Shown here: positions 1-10,800 of the stretch, in pieces
Layout of the letters: every line of letters begins with the position of its first letter
Numbering within the stretch: position 1 is the stretch's first letter
NCBI GenBank assembly: GCA_001661515.1
Contig: LUVW01000023.1
Location: 593,971 to 657,970 of the forward strand
Direction: 5' to 3'
Length of the DNA: 64,000 nucleotides
DNA from: Capniomyces stellatus
Lineage: Eukaryota; Kickxellomycota; Harpellomycetes; Harpellales; Legeriomycetaceae
Position numbers and translations under genes: made by a program
Notes under the pieces: generated by a model
Database searches by the model: none
The model's input: only the letters and a program-made list of their open reading frames with translations
Told to the model about the DNA's origin: nothing

Positions 1-2
1 CC

Positions 3-674
3 CCCACCACTACCCCCATCAATCAAGTGGCTGTACTCTCTCTCAATATCTATCTTCATTCCTGTTTTGCTCTGTATAAACAACTCTGCATGCTTGCCCA
101 GCTCCCTCTGTAAAATCTCTTCACTCACATTCCCCAGCTTCTTCATCAAGTTCAGCAGATTTCGCCTAACAACCGAGTCGCTGCTCTCAAAAAAGCTCTC
201 CACAACTATACACACCGTCAGCTCAACCAAGCCCTCAAAATCCTTCAAGTTGTCTCCACTATATACATTATCCCTTTCCGGCTTACCAACGCCCTTTGTG
301 CTCTTGCTATCCATACTTATCAACAGCTCCTCCAACTTTACCAATTCCAAGTACTGTGCTTCCCAACTCTCACCCCCCAATTTAACATACTCCATCAAAC
401 ACTTTACATACTTGTCATAATCCTCCCGAAACTTGTTCTCCTCCGCAACAAACTCGTCAGTTCTCGGCTCAACACCAGGCGTCATGTACACACTGTCTGC
501 AAAAGATTCAACCGATAACATCAGTTTGCTCCTACTGCTAACCCCGCCGTTTACTCCCGCATTCTCTGCCCTCTCTAGCTGCAAAACCTCAAGAATCCTG
601 GCATATCCGCTCCAAACCAAAGCTGGAATCCGAATCGATTTCCCCAGGTTCTTTTTCTTGCCTTGTCGCCCCAT
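3..674 (-). CDS. Unrecognised protein, 3' end beyond the window
   Basis: An uninterrupted reading frame runs leftward from an ATG at 674 to the window edge, giving at least 224 residues. It starts MGRQGKKKNLGKS, a basic head, and continues with charged, leucine-rich, mostly helical-looking sequence, for example SDSVVRRNLLNLMKKLGNVSEEI. No signal peptide or membrane segment is visible. The frame is G-rich on the coding strand, as at the 5' ends of other genes in this window, and the plus strand upstream (675 onward) is T-rich non-coding DNA, which supports the start. The helical repeats could suggest a HEAT-like or nucleolar scaffold protein, but I do not recognise the family and assign no function. 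Confidence 0.6.
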   Translation of the reverse strand, partial: MGRQGKKKNLGKSIRIPALVWSGYARILEVLQLERAENAGVNGGVSSRSKLMLSVESFADSVYMTPGVEPRTDEFVAEENKFREDYDKYVKCLMEYVKLGGESWEAQYLELVKLEELLISMDSKSTKGVGKPERDNVYSGDNLKDFEGLVELTVCIVVESFFESSDSVVRRNLLNLMKKLGNVSEEILQRELGKHAELFIQSKTGMKIDIEREYSHLIDGGSGG

Positions 675-1655
675 TTACACTTTTCTTCTTCTTTCTTTTG
701 TCACTGTCTTGCTTTTGCTTTTTTTTCAAATACCTTATTTTAAATTTCTTGTTTAAGGTCTCGAATTGTTGTCCCAATGGTTTTATAATAAATCTTATGT
801 ATATTTTATATCTATAAGCAGTCTAGTTTTTCATTAAATTCGTATGTCTAATTGTCTGTAAAAAGATCTTTTTTTGTCAGTTTACCGCTACGCTTTTCTG
901 AGTTTGAACATAAATTCCGTTTTAACTTCTTGTTTTTGTTTTGTTTTATAGTCCGAGCTTTATCCGTTAAATTTGAAATATTTTCAACGACTATTTTTTT
1001 TTTCCTACTTCGTTTTGCATTTTACTTTTTCGATTTCAGTAGTTGGTTTTTTTTTAAATATTATACTACTGGGATTTAATTCTTTAGCTTATTGGGCACT
1101 TGAAAAACAAGTTCCTCGTTCAGCATTGCTTTTTTTTCGTACTCTTTCTACCAGCAACATCGTTTATATTTGCACATATTTTTTGTCTTTTCACGATCCA
1201 CCAAATGATTTTATCGTACCGATTTTTACCTGGTCTTAATATTGGTTACTTTTTTTTTTTGTCAAGTTGCTAATTTTTCCAATTTAATTTAATTTGTAGT
1301 TACAACCAATTGGTTGCGCCCATTAATTGCTTAATCCGAATTCAATTGTTTTCAGATTTATTACGCCAATACAAATCCATATTACAACAGCCGAAACCAT
1401 TTTGTTAGCACCAATACGGCTCTTAATTTTACAAAACATTATCCTACTCCATCGAATTAACCATCAACAACCCAAACTAAAAGCAAACATAACAACCGAA
1501 TTTACAGCATCGAATACACTCAATAGGTTATAGCACATCTCGCCATTGTTGATTTTAATAGTGTTGTTAAAAAAAAACAAACAAATCAAAATACTATTAC
1601 ATTTTTATGATTTACTGCTAGCCATAAAAGGCGAGTTTGCCTAAATCACATGGAC
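675..1655. other. Intergenic, T-rich on plus strand
   Basis: This lies between two leftward genes: the promoter side of the partial gene ending at 674 and the 3' side of the subtilase. It is dominated by T runs on the plus strand. The short open frames are low-complexity F/L/I/S strings without domain-like sequence, and I see no RNA gene. Confidence 0.6.
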
Positions 1656-2936
1656 TTAGAATCCAGTGGCGCTGAGGTAGTTGTTGTAAGCCAACAAGTT
1701 GACTGTACCAGCTGGGATACCGGTGATTTTTCCGGCCTTTGCTGTGCTCATGATGATGTTTCTAAGTTCAGTAGTTGTGAGTACAGCTGAGTTCATTCCA
1801 AGAATGTAGGCGGCCAATCCTGCAAGATGTGGTGTAGCCATGCTGGTTCCTGAGGCAGTGGATGTTGCTGTGGTGCTACCAATCCAGTTGGAGAGAATTG
1901 ATGATCCTGGTCCGAAAACGTCAACGCATGTTCCAAAGTTTGAGTACCATGCCATGGCATCGAGTTTATCAATGGCGCCCACGGTGATTACTTTGGCTGC
2001 TGATGCTGGAGAACTTCCACAGGCGTCGACGCTGCTGTTTCCTGCAGCTGCAAAGAAGTGGACACCGGCGTCAACTGCTGCGTTGGCTGCGTTGTTGAGA
2101 GTAGTGCTGGTTGCTCCTCCCAAACTGGCGTTGATGATTGATCTTGGTGCTCTTGTTCCAGCGTTAATAGCAGCGAGGGTTTCGTCCTTGTGTTTTTGGA
2201 TGGCAAAGTTGATTCCTGAAATAATGGCAGAGTATGCTCCTGATCCTGATTTGTTGAATGCCTTGATAGCTACAATCTTGGCGCCTTTGGCAACACCCTT
2301 GGTAGTTCCTGCAGCAGTTCCTGAAACGTGTGTTCCGTGGCCGTTCAAGTCGTTGAAGACTTCAGTGGTTACGTAGTTGGCTCCGAGCACTGCACGGCCT
2401 CCAAAATCAACATGTCCAATGTTGACTCCGGTGTCAATAACATAGATTGTTGATCCAATTCCTTTGGTTGAGTTGTATTTGTAGGTCCATGGGGCTGGTC
2501 CAATTGCAACTGTGGTGGAGATTCTTTGAAGACCCCATGGTGCACTTGTTTGGACATCAGCGATGTGGGCGAGCTGATCTTTTTCAATGTAGTCAACTTC
2601 TGGAGAGTATCTGATCAAATCAACTACCTCTTTGCTGAATTTTCCTGAATAACCATAGATGGCATTCTGGTAGACATCAATGACTTTATCGTCATTTGCA
2701 CCGTTCATGATGCTTCTGGCTTGGATAAAGTTGTTTACAAGGTCAATGTGCTTTTCCAAGCTGCTGCTGCTTGCTTTGAATTCCTTCTTCAACACAACAA
2801 TGTATTGGTCTGGGATGACCTCAGCTGCGCTTGTTGAGATGATTGGAGCGGCATTTCTGGCATCCAAGACAGTTTGGAGTGATCCTGAAACTGAGAGTGC
2901 GAGTGTCACGTAATAAAATACTTTTGCAACGAACAT
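1656..2936 (-). CDS. Secreted subtilisin-like serine protease (proteinase K type, S8)
   Basis: Single-exon gene of 426 residues. Residues 1-20 form a hydrophobic signal peptide. An inhibitor-I9 propeptide follows (about 43-125, containing DQYIVVLK and the terminal VDYIEKDQ). The mature enzyme begins near residue 127. The catalytic triad is intact: Asp168 in YVIDTG, His200 in NGHGTH, Ser365 in SGTSMATPH, with the oxyanion-hole Asn300 in AAAGN. This is the order and spacing of fungal proteinase K relatives, which are exported, self-processed and degrade extracellular protein. The mature domain carries an insertion near 245-265 that proteinase K itself lacks. Length is normal for preproenzymes of this family. 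A TATA-like box lies about 100 bases upstream. A role in digesting host or environmental protein is inference. Confidence 0.95.
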   Translation of the reverse strand: MFVAKVFYYVTLALSVSGSLQTVLDARNAAPIISTSAAEVIPDQYIVVLKKEFKASSSSLEKHIDLVNNFIQARSIMNGANDDKVIDVYQNAIYGYSGKFSKEVVDLIRYSPEVDYIEKDQLAHIADVQTSAPWGLQRISTTVAIGPAPWTYKYNSTKGIGSTIYVIDTGVNIGHVDFGGRAVLGANYVTTEVFNDLNGHGTHVSGTAAGTTKGVAKGAKIVAIKAFNKSGSGAYSAIISGINFAIQKHKDETLAAINAGTRAPRSIINASLGGATSTTLNNAANAAVDAGVHFFAAAGNSSVDACGSSPASAAKVITVGAIDKLDAMAWYSNFGTCVDVFGPGSSILSNWIGSTTATSTASGTSMATPHLAGLAAYILGMNSAVLTTTELRNIIMSTAKAGKITGIPAGTVNLLAYNNYLSATGF

Positions 2937-3032
2937 TTTAATAACTTATTAATTATGTTTTTAGAATACTATCTAGAATATCTTTTAAACTGATGGTATA
3001 GTTATTCAAAAAAATTGGTTCAAAACCAGCTG

Positions 3033-3040
3033 TATTTATA
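3033..3040 (-). promoter_or_regulatory. Probable TATA box of the subtilase gene
   Basis: TATAAATA reads on the minus strand about 97 bases upstream of the subtilase ATG at 2936, a plausible distance for a fungal secreted-enzyme promoter. Confidence 0.4.
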
Positions 3041-5730
3041 TGCTGATTTTTTAAAAGCAAAACAAGGCACTATTCTACTTTACTCTTACTTTTACTTTTA
3101 GTACTTCTTTTGTAAAAGTATTTATTGCTTTAATGCTGGTAATCCATATTATAGAAGTATGTTAATTGTAAAAAAAAGTGTTTAATAAATCTCTGCAAGT
3201 AAAAAGCTTTAGCGCCCAGCTTGTCACGCTAAAGTCATTAATAAAAGCTTTGGATGTATCATAAGGTTAGAGGCAAACAGTACAGCGTATTGTGCTATTT
3301 TAGATGTTAAGCTGATCATTTTATTGGACTTTTTTTTTTATCTTGTTCAAAGTAAAATTTGTTCATCTAAAACAAGTACAACATTCCAGTATCAAGACAA
3401 ATAATATGCCTGACACAAGAGTCCTATGGTACTGCTGTTTTAATATACGAACACTTTTATACACGCTTTGTAAATTTCAGCACAGCTCTGAAAAATATAC
3501 TATGCACTTTAAGGTTAACTAGTACGTTGCCACTCGTTTTTTATTATTTTTGCATTTACTAAAGTCATATATTTTGGTCATACTAACAATAAAAAATCAA
3601 GACAAGTTGAGGTAGTTAGACCTTGGATGTGGTTAGGAAAAAGTTATCTTTTATTCTGATTAAGGTATAAATACTCTGCTACTTTGGCTTTGGTTCAGTA
3701 AACACCAAATGTGACGTTATTTGAGTGTTTTTATTATACTTGGTCAAAAGGACAAGTTTGGAAAATTTGAGCAGTTTAAAGCCAATAAAGAAAAAAAGCT
3801 AAAGACTAAGCCATGTTGTTCCTGACACCTCCTATTCGAGATCTATGATTTGTAGATTTCGGAAACCATATTACAATCAAAAAAGTTCAAAAGTGGCGGG
3901 TGTTTAATTCACAAATAAGGTCAATAACGCTCAAATTTATATTTCCTCAAGTGCTGATTGATAAAAATAAAAGGTAAATTTCGCACTGATTTGTGCATTT
4001 AGTAAAAAGTACAAAATCTTGTGAACTTGTGAAATCAGTGACTAAATTCAAATCTACTACACAATTAAATTCAACAAGTGTCATGAATTGTATCCTTTTT
4101 GTTAGAACAAAATAATTATTTTTTTTTACACTTGAACACAAGCCTGGAATCAAATGATAATATCCAACTAGCTGTGCGTTCTTGAGGATTTGAAAGAAAA
4201 AAAAACAAAGCGAGAGTAAGAACAATAGGAATATTCACACTTTTTTATTTTAAAACCAAACAGAAAAGCAAGAATGTATTATTATAGCTTAAAGTAAGTT
4301 TTACAATGTCCTAGGTTCTCTGGAATCGGTTGAAGTTCTTTGGCGGCACCATGCTATAATAGCGTTAAAAGCAATCATTTATGACTGTAGTGTTGATTGC
4401 TAACGGTACTACAAAGACGGTATCAAGCAAACATTTTTTATGCTAAGTGTTGTAGTTTTATGGTCTGAAGGCTGCGAATAAGTGAGTTATGCGTTAGATT
4501 ACTTGATTGTTAAAGACAAATAGCCATCATAACTTGGCTTTCACTAAATAAATAAAATATTGACAGAGTGGATATCTATATTTTTTAAAGCTAGAATAAA
4601 GCACCTTCAAACTTAGGGAAATGGACGCTGATGTGAACAATCGGTGTGAAGATATTTGGGAGCGATAATTAAACCAACTTTGAAAGCCAAGGGCAAAGGC
4701 GGAAGAGAGGGTGTGGGTATATAATTTGAAGATAATACTCTATGGACAGTGACTTTGATGTCAACAGCAGCAAAAATGACAATGATGGCAATACCAATGG
4801 TATAAAATTAGCATAGGCTTGAGACACAGCTAAAGTTAAATATGTCTATTTTTTTTGATGGATTTCAATTGGGCCTTTCAACCACATGCTTTTTAAATTT
4901 CACACCACACCACACCACAGCCAAATTTAATTACTTTTCACTTTTTTTGAAATAAATAAAGTAAAAAAGGAACGACATGGCACAGTAAAAAGAAAAAAAG
5001 ATGAAAAACAAAGTACAAATCAAAGTCTGTTAGATTAAACAAAGTAGCAAAACAACAATTAGTTTTATTTAACAATAATGCCAGCAAAATGAGTTATGAA
5101 CTAGTGATAGAGATAACTTTGAAAAAAAGTTAATGGTAGGTTGCCCCGCTTCAATAAAGATGGGCAGGGAATCTTATGTTCAAAATGGTCAGATGGTATA
5201 GTTAAAGTAAACAGGGCAAGGATCCTCTATTTTTTATTTATTCCTTAATAATAAAATATACACTGAAGAAACAGATAGCAATAAAAAGCTGGAGAGGAGG
5301 GGGGGGGATCAGAACTAAGTAAATTTAGCTTTGAAATTATAAAGGCACAAAGGGCTCATGGCAACTGATCAGAGATGTTTGTGGCTAGAGATGACAAAAC
5401 AACTTGAGTGTTAAATTATATTTATCGATTGAACCAGTAATCAGATTAGACTAGATTATATCTGTAATACATTAAGAACCAATCTGTCAAGAAAAGTGTC
5501 AGCTATATTGTTTGATCAGCACCCCGTTTTTTTTAGCACATGGATTGGCCACTTTTTTTTTGAAAGAAAATAACGCTGTAGAATCATTCAAAGTATTACT
5601 AATGATATGACATAGTTTGCTTTGAACCAAAGTATAAAATGAAAGGTAAACGAAACATTGTGAATACTTGTCGAGGGTGAGAGAAAGATGGTAAAAAAAT
5701 AAATCAGCCCATTTAGTTAGAAGTTTGTCT

Positions 5731-5810
5731 ATAAGATTGGTATTGATTTTATAAGATTGGTATTAGTTTTATAAGATTGGTATTAGTTTTATAAGACTGG
5801 TATTGTATTA
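5731..5810 (+). repeat. 20-base tandem repeat, four copies
   Basis: Unit ATAAGATTGGTATTGATTTT and near variants repeat head to tail four times. The last copy has diverged (ATAAGACTGG). It lies in non-coding DNA and no function is evident. Confidence 0.85.
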
Positions 5811-6204
5811 AGATAATGGTAAAAAGTGGAATAACCACCAATAAAGTGGTTTATGCACTTGAGCTAGCGTGTCAGGGTGCGTGTAAAACAATGATTTGGA
5901 CAACTATACAAATCAAGGAGAGGAGATTATTCTTGCATCTGCCTTGGTGTATAACGTTTGAGATCACAAGAAACCAACAGATTCACGAGAGATTCAAGAT
6001 ATTACCAGTAATGTGCGCGATTGGTTTTAGAGTCAAAAGACCAAATATGTACATTGTGATATAAAGTAGAGAAAATCAATCCTTTGAGTTGCTTGACAAA
6101 AGCAGCATTTGGTGTTTACAGTTTAGACAAAAAAAAAGGTGGATATGAGTTTAATAAAAAAGAAAAAGAGTGTACTTGTGTATTTATAATTGGGGGGGGG
6201 GGGG

Positions 6205-6215
6205 NNNNNNNNNNN
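6205..6215. other. Assembly gap (11 N) in a poly-G tract
   Basis: Eleven undetermined bases flanked by G runs on both sides (13 G on the left, about 12 on the right). This is probably a failure to resolve one long G homopolymer. Confidence 0.95.
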
Positions 6216-6794
6216 GGGGGGGGGGGGTGTTTCCATGAGTAGAACTCTTAAAGTGACGTTGAAATATTGAACAGCATCAAGTTAAAGGCATTGGCGATGC
6301 GGTATTTGAACTTTGAGTGGGATTTGTGGATTTTTTTTTAAAATTAGTTTAGATTTTGGATGGTTAATGGAGAAAATGAGGACCGGGGGTTGTTGACTTG
6401 GTCTGATGGTATCCGGTGTTTGTAAGATGTTTCATGTACAGAGTTTATGGTTGAGTTTAGGAATGTATGTTGGTGAGTAAAAAAAATGTATCAGCAAATT
6501 GGTTTGTTCTAATAGGGGGAGGATGTTTTGATTGTAGAAAAGATCAGGAAAAGGAATTTTTTGGGTTAATGAAATAAGCGATTTGATTTAATTTATAGTT
6601 TTTTTTTAGGTTTTAGAATTATGGGATTTTAGTTTGAGATTTGCGGATTATTGAAATAGATTCAAGAATAACTTGGTTACTAAAAAAAAAAAGAGATAAA
6701 ATGGATTGGTGATTTCTAATGTTTTTTTTTTAATTATCTTTTTTCTTTTTTTTTAGTTGCTGGTAGTGATAGATATTAGTGTAAGAAGAAAAAT

Positions 6795-7436
6795 ATGAAT
6801 TTGTATAGACTGAAGACAGTAATGGGTAGAGCGAGCGTGGAAGGAGTAGGAAGGAGTAGTATGTGGGGATGGAGTGGTTTAGTGCGGGTTAACAGGGGAT
6901 TCGTAACGGGGAGCGAAATGTTTGGAGACATAAGAGTGGATAGCAAAGAGCTGGGCAAAGGAGTAGGATTGGGAGTGGAAAGAAAGATGTTGACGGCAAG
7001 AAAGATAATGGGAGAGAGGTTTGCGAGTTCAGAGGTAGGAATTGGGATGGAAAAGGTAAAAGAAAAGGGGCCTTTGGAATTAGAGATTGAAAGAAAGATA
7101 ACAAAGGAGTTTTCACCGGTATTGTTGAGGGTGCAAAACGATTCAATGAAGCATTCGCATCACGTGGCGATGAAAAGTATGGATTTGGGGGGGTTGGCAG
7201 AGGCGGAAATAGAGTTTTTAGAGAAGTTTCGGTCACAGATAAAAGAAACGCATTTTAAAGTGTTGGTAGTTTCTGAGCAGTTTGAGGGGGTTGGGTTGGT
7301 TGCGAGACAGCGTAGAGTTTACTCGTTGTTTGAGCGGGAGATGCAGACTACAGGATTGCTGCATTCTTTAGGGTTGAGCACAAAAAGCGTCAGTGAGTAC
7401 GAAATTGAAAAAAGTAGTGGGAGAAGAAGAAAGTAA
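6795..7436 (+). CDS. BolA-like protein, probably mitochondrial
   Basis: Single frame of 213 residues starting MNLYRLKTVMGRAS. The first ~90 residues are rich in Arg, Ser and Gly and poor in acidic residues at the start, consistent with a mitochondrial targeting sequence plus linker. Residues ~95-200 form a BolA domain: a helix ending in EFSPVLLRVQNDS, then HSHHVAMKS, ETHFKVLVVSEQFEGVGLVARQRRVY and the final helix through LGLSTKS. The conserved H..HF/FKV..VS..F.G pattern and the invariant histidine region are present. BolA proteins pair with monothiol glutaredoxins and help deliver or protect iron-sulfur clusters; BOLA1/Bol1-type members act in mitochondria. The exact subtype (BOL1 or BOL3) is not settled. 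A further 5' exon is possible but not needed. The gene converges on the MadBub gene. Confidence 0.87.
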   Translation: MNLYRLKTVMGRASVEGVGRSSMWGWSGLVRVNRGFVTGSEMFGDIRVDSKELGKGVGLGVERKMLTARKIMGERFASSEVGIGMEKVKEKGPLELEIERKITKEFSPVLLRVQNDSMKHSHHVAMKSMDLGGLAEAEIEFLEKFRSQIKETHFKVLVVSEQFEGVGLVARQRRVYSLFEREMQTTGLLHSLGLSTKSVSEYEIEKSSGRRRK

Positions 7437-7800
7437 ACGTGGTGAAAGAGAGATCAGTGTTGGCGGGGGGTATATAGATGTGCATTTAAATCTTTATCTA
7501 TTCTTAGTCTGCGTTTAGTTGCATGTTTGCAATAGTATAATTTGGAATTTTGCAATAGAGATGGTTTATGGAATAATAATAATAATGTATTATTTTGTTT
7601 TTTTTTGTTTTTGTTTTTTTTCATTAATGTGGTATACTTGCAACGGTATCAACATAACATGGAATGTCAAGAATAACAATGTAATTTGCGATATTTCAAT
7701 AGTAATAAAATAAAAGTACAATAAAAAGAAAAAGAAAAAGGAAAGGGATGGTAGAAGAACAACTAAAATATACAAGAGTAATGGATGGGACAGAAAAGAG
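7437..7800. other. Convergent intergenic spacer
   Basis: This 364-base AT-rich spacer separates the 3' ends of the BolA-like gene (plus) and the MadBub gene (minus) and presumably holds both polyadenylation regions. No gene is seen in it. Confidence 0.6.
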
Positions 7801-10800
7801 TTAAAGAGAATAATTCGACTGTGTATAGGTGACTAGATCACAAAGGCCCAAAAACAAACTGTGGTCAACATGATAAAACCTGCGTGAATACTCGTCAAGC
7901 AAGACACGTTCAATGTGGACAACCAGCCTTCCCAGTTGCGGTTCAATTCTATCAACAACACAGTCTTTCCAAACCAACCCAGCACAGTACAGTTTGAGCC
8001 CATCATCAACCCCAACAGGCTCAACATTACCAGCAACAATCGCCGGATCAAGTATCGCAGACTTGGGTATTCCACCCAACAACAAGGCAAACAAACTGTT
8101 CCAGATATCAACATGCCAGTACCGCCTAAACTTCAAATCAACCAGATTTCCGTTAACCAGATTCACTGGCCTAAACCGAGCTGCAAACATGTCATCTTGA
8201 CTACTATTTTCTCCGTCTGGACTCCCGGCCCGCTGCGGCAGCTTTGCCAGATTTAGCGGGGTCTTGAATAGCATTAGATGGGCAATTCTGGCTACGCCTA
8301 GCCAGTCGGCCTGGGGACACCAGACTGGAATGTCGCCGTTTTCTATTGGGTCGCAAATTGGTGTACTGGACTCGTTCGCTTTTGAACTGCTTACACCAGT
8401 GGTTGCTGAAATCGGCTTTGACCTTAGCAGCTGGTCTGAGCTGAAATGCGTCCAGTCGACAGACCTACCAAAGTCAATCAGCTTCACCAACGACCTCCAC
8501 CCACCACCACCACTTCCGCCTCTACTTCCGCCTCTACTTCCACCTCTACTTCCACCTCCTTGATCCTGACTTTCAGCCTCGGATTGGTCCTGGGAATTTA
8601 GATCTGGTGCTGAGAGAACCTGCATAAACAGCTGGTTAAGTTGGTCGCGGTTTCTCGGGGCTGTGTGGCAGTAAACGGAATTGTGTATGTTGAGCATAAA
8701 GTTTTCACACTTGACGTCAGCATGTACAATTCCCAAACTATGGAGTGCTAGGATCGATTTGATCACGTGGCAGACCAGAAGCAACACGACTGGCTCGTAC
8801 AGCTCAGCCGAGTTGGGCCCCAAGTCAGCGGATTGGACGGGGTTTGTTAGGGTGGTTGTTGGGGTGGTCATGATGTTGATCGCATCTAATAGCGAGCCGT
8901 TCAGCATCATTGGAATTTCCATGATTGTGATGTCGCAGAACTCGTAAAATATACTGGGCACAATAATGGTATCGTGACCAAACCCCACGTCAAACAGTGA
9001 GGTAGACAGTCTGTGGCTTTGGACATTTCTGGCAGCAAATTCAGATATCCGCAGTTCAATTGCTTTTAGAATGTAGATTTCCCAAACATTAACGATTTTT
9101 TCCACTTTTAGGGCTACTTTGGCAGCCAATGATTTTCCCCCGCCACTGCTTCCCAGTTCCCCATCAGCACTGGGGGTATTGAGCACTGTAGCGTAGTAAA
9201 TCTTTGAGTTTCCGCCCTCGCCAACCAAATCATGTACCAAGTACCTTGTCAGCCCAACAACCTCGTTCCCCAACACCAAGCCAAACCCGTGACGACCTGG
9301 ACTGCCTACATCCAGCCCTGAGACGCCTAGAACTGCGGGTCTTGTTTTATTTCTTGCATAGTTGGTCTGACTGTTTCTGCTAATTATCAGGTTGTGCACT
9401 TCAAGAATCCTCGGTATTCCTTGCTCTTCGTGGCAGTCTCTGAACCCAACCGACTCTTCAATTCCTTTTGGCAATCCATCAAGAATCCCCTCGCAAACTA
9501 CCTTTGCTAATGGCCAAAACGGTTCGTACAGGTTCTCGTTTCCCTTCATTTTACCAATAACAAACCCCTGAATCTCCTCGTACGAATCAACATGTCCATT
9601 TCCGTGCTCATTCCGGATATTTGGTTCAGATTCGTTTTTTTCTCTTTTTTGATTTTCTTGGTTTTCTTGATTTTCTTGATTTTCTTGATTTTCTTGATTT
9701 TCGCTGCTGTTTTGGTTGTTCAAACTGAATTCCTGCTTGATAAATTCCAGCTGTGACTCAATTCCCAAAACTTCTTCATCACTGTCACTATCACTATCCT
9801 TGCTACTATCCGAATCAGAATCGGAATCAGAGTCCAATCCGTTATTGTCACCATTATTGCTGTTGTTGTTGATGGCTTGGCTAAAACTACCGACCTTATA
9901 TCCATTCATACCAACACTGTCTAAATCATCATTGTTATTCGGTTTGTTTTTAAACTGGCTTGGAAAGTTTGGTGTTACTGGGTAGAAAACCCCTTGACTT
10001 GGCTGAGTGCTATTGGTGTTTTCACCAACATTTTCACCAACATTTTCACCGTTATTATTTCCATTACCATTATTATTATTGTTGATATTGTTGATATTAA
10101 TTGCGTTTCTGTTCGAGTTGACACTTGTTGGAAAGTCTGAGAATGTTTGATTGGTCAATCCGGCGTTCATAATAGTCGATGTTGTAAATCCAAAATTTGG
10201 ATCCAACCCATCAGCATCAACAAATCCCATTGTCGAGTTGTGTGTCATTGAAAATATTGTTTGCGCTCCTGTCATCGTATTTATTCCACTGTTGGTTGAA
10301 TTCAGCCTGTCAAAATCAAATCTCCCATCTGCAAAATCTCCTCCCACACTCCCAACATTGTTATTATTATTATTATTATTGCCATTGCCATTGCTGTTGT
10401 TGTTGTTGTTGTTGTTTTCTTGACCTCCATTTTGATAATTTAAATCAAAATCACTAGACAAGTTGTTTGGATGTACTTGTTTAACCCCTAAAGGCAGTCT
10501 AATACTACTAAACGCAATCTCGGTTTTCAGCTCGCCTTTGTCACTTTTTATACTATTTTCATCATTATCACCATTATTATCTTCATTATTATTCTCGTTT
10601 CTATTCTCATTATCATTCTCATTGTTACTTTCCATATTGTAAAAGTCCAGTTTCTGCTGGTCAAGTTTAAACTCTGGATTGTTTCTAAGTTCAACAGCCC
10701 GTTTCTCAGCTGGTGTTAAGCCCAGCATTGCGTCTTTTAACTTTTCGTTTGGAACTATTGGTCCCATTGTAAACTGGTAATCTTCCATTTGGTAGTCTAT

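Larger units (their letters stand above)
2937..6794. other. Gene-poor region
   Basis: About 3.9 kb of AT-rich sequence in which I find no convincing gene on either strand. Small open frames at 3947-4225 (minus) and 5816-6064 (plus) have no recognisable domain. It holds the subtilase promoter, a 20-base tandem repeat at 5731-5810, an assembly gap inside a poly-G run at 6205-6215, and from about 6240 the G-rich upstream region of the BolA-like gene. Confidence 0.55.

Noticed and set aside
1840..2376. 178-codon plus-strand frame
   Set aside because: Antisense shadow of the subtilase catalytic domain.
5816..6064. 82-codon plus-strand frame in the 3-6.8 kb desert
   Set aside because: No domain, no neighbouring splice-compatible exons and starts with an isolated ATG. 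Insufficient to call a gene.
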